NCBI GenBank assembly: GCA_029242545.1
Contig: JAQWTV010000142.1
Span: 1 to 64,000, forward strand
Reading direction: 5' to 3'
Length of the DNA stretch: 64,000 nt
Source: Roseibacillus sp.
GTDB lineage: Bacteria > Verrucomicrobiota > Verrucomicrobiia > Verrucomicrobiales > Akkermansiaceae
In this document: in pieces, positions 61,301 to 64,000 of the stretch
Position numbering within the stretch: position 1 is the stretch's first letter
Layout: each line of letters starts with the position of its first letter
The notes under the pieces: model-generated
The model's database searches: none
Seen by the model: only the letters and a program-made list of their open reading frames with translations
Told to the model about the DNA's origin: nothing
Translations under genes and position numbers: made by a program

Positions 61301-62539
61301 ATGAAACTTGGCATATATGGAACCATCGCCCTGCTCGTTTTTACCTCTATAGCTAGTGCGGAATGGTTTCAGTTCCGCGGCCCCGGTGGTCAGGGAGTCT
61401 CCGCAACCAAGGGTATTCCCCTGAAGTGGGGGCTCAAGAAGGGAGTTGCGTGGAAAAAGAAAATTCCCGGAAAGGGTTGGTCCTCTCCTGTGATCGGAGA
61501 GGGTAAGATTGTCCTTACGGTCTCCCGGCAGGAGGGCGAGAAAGTCAGCTTGGGAGCTATTGCGATCAACGTGCGGAGTGGTGAAGTAGTCTGGAGTCGG
61601 GATCTATTTGCTCCCGGAGCGGCCGAAGTAAGAAAACGCCATTCCAAAAATGGTCTCGCTAGTGCGACGCCCTATCTCAAGCAAGGGGTGGCCTATGTCC
61701 ATTTCGGACACATGGGAACTGCGGCGCTCCGGCTTAGCGATGGAGAGGTAATCTGGAAGCAGGTCGTCAAGTATCCGCCGGTACATGGGACGGGGAGCTC
61801 TCCCATAGTGGTAGATGGCAAAATGATTTTCAATGCGGATGGAGCATCGGATCCGATGATTGTTGCTCTTGATCAGAAGAAAGGGGAGATGGCGTGGAAG
61901 ACACCCCGTGAGCAGGAGGTCAAGAAAACCTTCTCCTTTGGAACTCCGCTGGTGATCGAGGTTGAAGGGCGCAGGCAGATAATCAGTCAGGCGAGCGGGA
62001 AAGTCTCAGCCTACGACCCCGCCAATGGAAAGGAGATATGGAAGGTTCTCTATGGTGAAGGGTATTCGGTTGTGCCGCGTCCAGTGTACGCCAATGAAAT
62101 GCTTTATGTAGCGACAGGATTTGATCGGTCCTCGCTTCTTGCCATCCGCCCGAAAGGAGCAAAAGGAGACGTCACAGGAACTCACGTTGTCTTCAAGGAA
62201 GACCGCTATATTCCCAAGACGCCCAGTTTTGTTGAAAGTGGAGGCTACCTGTATCTTGTCGATGATACCGGTTCCCTTACCTGCCGGGATGGTAAAAGCG
62301 GGGAACTGCAGTGGAGAGAGAAGATCCCGGGAAACTTTTCCTCCTCACCCGTCCTCATTGACGACAAGCTCTACCTTGCTACCGAAGATGGAGTGGCCTA
62401 CGTGGCCGAGGTCTCGCCCAAAGGCGGGAAGATCGTCTTTGAACTGGAAATGGAGGAGCGGATCTTTGCCTCCCCGGCTCTCATCGATGGAGCCCTTTTC
62501 CTGCGCTCCGAGGAGCACCTGTGGAAGATTGGCGGCTAA
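61301..62539 (+). CDS. Secreted PQQ-like beta-propeller protein
   Basis: 412 residues from ATG 61301 (adjacent ATG 61298 also possible), with a signal peptide (MKLGIYGTIALLVFTSIASA). The mature protein starts WFQFRGPGGQG, typical of planctomycete/verrucomicrobial PQQ-binding-like propellers, and contains repeating blades such as SSPVIGEGKIVL, GSSPIVVDGKMIF and SSSPVLIDDKLYL, each with a following W. Most members are not proven to bind PQQ. There is no EF-hand or enzyme motif. It is followed 154 bases later by an EF-hand protein. Confidence 0.85.
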   Translation: MKLGIYGTIALLVFTSIASAEWFQFRGPGGQGVSATKGIPLKWGLKKGVAWKKKIPGKGWSSPVIGEGKIVLTVSRQEGEKVSLGAIAINVRSGEVVWSRDLFAPGAAEVRKRHSKNGLASATPYLKQGVAYVHFGHMGTAALRLSDGEVIWKQVVKYPPVHGTGSSPIVVDGKMIFNADGASDPMIVALDQKKGEMAWKTPREQEVKKTFSFGTPLVIEVEGRRQIISQASGKVSAYDPANGKEIWKVLYGEGYSVVPRPVYANEMLYVATGFDRSSLLAIRPKGAKGDVTGTHVVFKEDRYIPKTPSFVESGGYLYLVDDTGSLTCRDGKSGELQWREKIPGNFSSSPVLIDDKLYLATEDGVAYVAEVSPKGGKIVFELEMEERIFASPALIDGALFLRSEEHLWKIGG

Positions 62540-62693
62540 TCCGGCCCGCGAGGCGCCCGCTTCCGGGCATGCCCTCCGGGATGTCGAAGAGAAAGGGGCC
62601 CAAGTGGTGGGCCTGATCGCAACTATTGCAGGTTGGAGGGGTTTAAATGGTTGCGACGATCAAGATATGTCAAAATGACCGCGGAAAAGTAAG

Positions 62694-63383
62694 ATGAATA
62701 CAAATAAAAGATTTTTATACCTCGCTATTGTTGGCCTGATGCTGGGAACCGGTGCTACCGGATGGGCCCAGGCAACGGACCGGTCCCCGGCTGACCGACC
62801 CCAAGGTGACCGACCCCAAGGTGACCGGCCCCGAGGTGACCGGCCTCAAGGTGACCGGCCTCCAGGTGACCGGCCTCCAGGTGATAGACCTCCAGGTGAT
62901 AGACCTCCAGGTGGTAGACCTCCAGGTGGTAGAGCGCCCACGGGGTTGATGGGGGTCCTCGACCGGAACGGTAACGGGACAATCGAGGCCGATGAGATTG
63001 ATATGGCAGTGGTTTCCCTGCGCAAGTTGGACCGCAACAAGGATGGCAAGGTTACCCGGGATGAAGTCGGCGGATCAGACCAGGGATCATCGAGGCGGTC
63101 CCGGGGGCGACTGCCGTCCCTCGCTTCCTTGGACAAGGATAGTGATGGGAAGATCAACAAGGAGGAAGCTCCGGAGCGGATGCGGGAGAATTTCGAGCGC
63201 ACGGACACGAATGGGGATGGGTTCATCGATTCGAAGGAATTCGATGCGGTCTTGCAGCGCATCCGCGGAGGTCAACGTCCGGGTCAGCGCCCGAGCCGGA
63301 GACCCGGGGGCCAGGAGCCGGGCGAGGGCGAGGGAGGCAGCGACCAGCCCCGCCGACCCGCACCGAAGGAGGATGCCGAATAG
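62694..63383 (+). CDS. Secreted EF-hand protein with Gly-Asp-Arg-Pro repeats
   Basis: 229 residues with a signal peptide (MNTNKRFLYLAIVGLMLGTGA). Residues 34-82 are ten tandem pentapeptides of the GDRPQ/GDRPP type, a stiff, charged linker. Then come four canonical EF-hand loops: DRNGNGTIEADE (from 90), DRNKDGKVTRDE (113), DKDSDGKINKEE (147) and DTNGDGFIDSKE (171), each with Asp, Asp/Asn, Gly and terminal Glu for calcium. The tail is Pro/Arg-rich. Such proteins are common next to PSCyt1/DUF1549 genes; here the start of one follows 51 bases later. Confidence 0.85.
   Translation: MNTNKRFLYLAIVGLMLGTGATGWAQATDRSPADRPQGDRPQGDRPRGDRPQGDRPPGDRPPGDRPPGDRPPGGRPPGGRAPTGLMGVLDRNGNGTIEADEIDMAVVSLRKLDRNKDGKVTRDEVGGSDQGSSRRSRGRLPSLASLDKDSDGKINKEEAPERMRENFERTDTNGDGFIDSKEFDAVLQRIRGGQRPGQRPSRRPGGQEPGEGEGGSDQPRRPAPKEDAE
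62793..62942 (+). repeat. 15-bp tandem repeat, ten units
   Basis: Ten in-frame units of 15 bases encode the GDRPQ pentapeptides; the unit is GACCGACCCCAAGGT with third-position drift. Units towards the 3' end (GATAGACCTCCAGGT, then GGTAGACC) change by single bases in adjacent copies, showing stepwise duplication. Confidence 0.9.
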
Positions 63384-63434
63384 GGTCCGGTTACGGAGCA
63401 CGAACTGGTAGCGGTTCAAGAACTTCTGATAAAG

Positions 63435-64000
63435 ATGCACATCCACCCCCTTCTCACAGGGCTTTTCTGCCTCGGTGCGTCCGGTTTGATGTCGGTGCTT
63501 GCTGAGGAAGAAGCTCCCAGTGCGGAGGCGGTGAAGTTCTTTGAAGCAAAGATCCGGCCCGTATTGGCGGATTACTGTTACAAGTGTCACTCTGCCGACG
63601 AGAAGATCAAGGGCGGCCTCCAGCTGGATACGCGTGAAGGGCTGCGCCACGGCGGCGATTCGGGCCCGGCCCTAGTGCCAGGCAAACTGGAGGAAAGCCT
63701 GCTCTGGACCGCGATCAGCTGGCAGGACGAAGACTATGAGATGCCGCCCAAGCAGAAGCTGTCGGAGAGCATCAGGGCGGATTTTCGGAAGTGGATCGAG
63801 ATGGGAGCACCGGATCCGCGGGAGGGAGAGAAGATTGTGCTCAAGACCGAGATCGATATAGCGGAAGGGCGCCAGTTCTGGTCCTTCCAGAAACCGGAGA
63901 AGACGATCTTGCCCGCGGTCAAGGCGGCTGACTGGCCGCAGTCGGAGGTGGACCGCTTCCTGCTGGCGGTCTTGGAGGAAGAAGGACTCGTCCCGGCCAG
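63435..64000 (+). CDS. PSCyt1/DUF1549 secreted cytochrome-type protein (3' end outside window)
   Basis: The frame is open from ATG 63435 to the window end, 188 codons so far. A signal peptide (MHIHPLLTGLFCLGAS) is followed by a PSCyt1 domain: RPVLADYCYKCHS with the c-type heme motif CYKCH at about residues 52-56, LVPGKLEESLLW and MPPKQKLS. The visible C-terminal part then begins DUF1549 (QFWSFQKPE and WPQSEVDRFLLAVLEEEGL). Unlike the two DUF1549/DUF1553 proteins at 4282 and 33824, this one has the N-terminal cytochrome module. It probably continues with DUF1553 and pairs with a DUF1501 gene beyond the window. Confidence 0.88.
   Translation, partial: MHIHPLLTGLFCLGASGLMSVLAEEEAPSAEAVKFFEAKIRPVLADYCYKCHSADEKIKGGLQLDTREGLRHGGDSGPALVPGKLEESLLWTAISWQDEDYEMPPKQKLSESIRADFRKWIEMGAPDPREGEKIVLKTEIDIAEGRQFWSFQKPEKTILPAVKAADWPQSEVDRFLLAVLEEEGLVPA

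Overview
The window comes from a bacterium of the Verrucomicrobiota, most likely a marine, polysaccharide-degrading member of the Verrucomicrobiales. The evidence is the gene families seen here: a Verru_Chthon cassette protein A, an SHD1-domain protein, PEP-CTERM sorting, planctomycete/verrucomicrobial secreted cytochrome-type families (DUF1549/DUF1553 with DUF1501, DUF1592-type with DUF1552), four secreted sulfatases with a formylglycine-generating enzyme, and a ribonucleotide reductase like the chlamydial class Ic type. I saw no rRNA, tRNA, CRISPR array, transposase or phage gene, so this looks like ordinary chromosome. Both ends cut a gene (1-405 lacks its 5' end; 63435-64000 lacks its 3' end).

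Layout. 1-4137: two secreted proteins sharing one repeated beta-rich domain (one copy with a PEP-CTERM tail, three copies joined by calcium-binding linkers). 4282-8416: DUF1549/DUF1553 plus DUF1501 operon. 8540-10995: minus-strand pair of a C39-like peptidase and a membrane alpha/beta hydrolase. 11032-15593: molybdenum cofactor cluster, with moeA, moaC, a mobA-moaD fusion and moaE on the minus strand facing away from moaA and a MOSC gene on the plus strand. 15590-16090: SET-domain gene. 16112-20472: DUF1552 plus DUF1592-type operon carrying a LamG insert. 20575-26908: two sulfatases around a degenerate metallophosphoesterase-TM-LamG protein. 27117-30215: DapA-like, TIM-barrel isomerase-like and Gfo/Idh/MocA genes, a likely sugar or polyol catabolic unit. 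30227-33484: formylglycine-generating enzyme, BNR/sialidase-like protein and AEC transporter. 33824-37946: a second DUF1549/DUF1553 plus DUF1501 operon. 38080-39096: a secreted histidine-rich repeat protein. 39362-43575: sulfatase, outer-membrane barrel, small CxxC protein, M42 aminopeptidase. 44172-48720: nrdB and nrdA. 48965-57997: DUF4432 protein, giant Verru_Chthon A pilin-like protein, SHD1 protein, OB-fold lipoprotein, ATP-grasp ligase, NdpA-like nucleoid protein. 58056-64000: sulfatase, Tat-exported Gfo/Idh/MocA protein, PQQ-like propeller, EF-hand protein and the start of another PSCyt1/DUF1549 protein.

How the genes work together (inference). Most of the window is an envelope and secretome toolkit for taking apart sulfated glycans: sulfatases activated by the FGE, a BNR hydrolase-like protein, epimerase/oxidoreductase/isomerase genes for the released sugars, and large secreted cytochrome-motif proteins each carrying a different lectin-like insert. 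Housekeeping functions (Moco synthesis, dNTP synthesis) lie between these blocks.

The points most worth checking are the R2 subunit with Leu in place of the radical Tyr and Glu in place of the first Asp ligand, the 20-copy His-rich hexapeptide protein, the degenerate phosphoesterase joined through a membrane helix to LamG domains, the MobA-MoaD fusion, and the sulfatase-type CTPSR motif in the N-terminus of the FGE.
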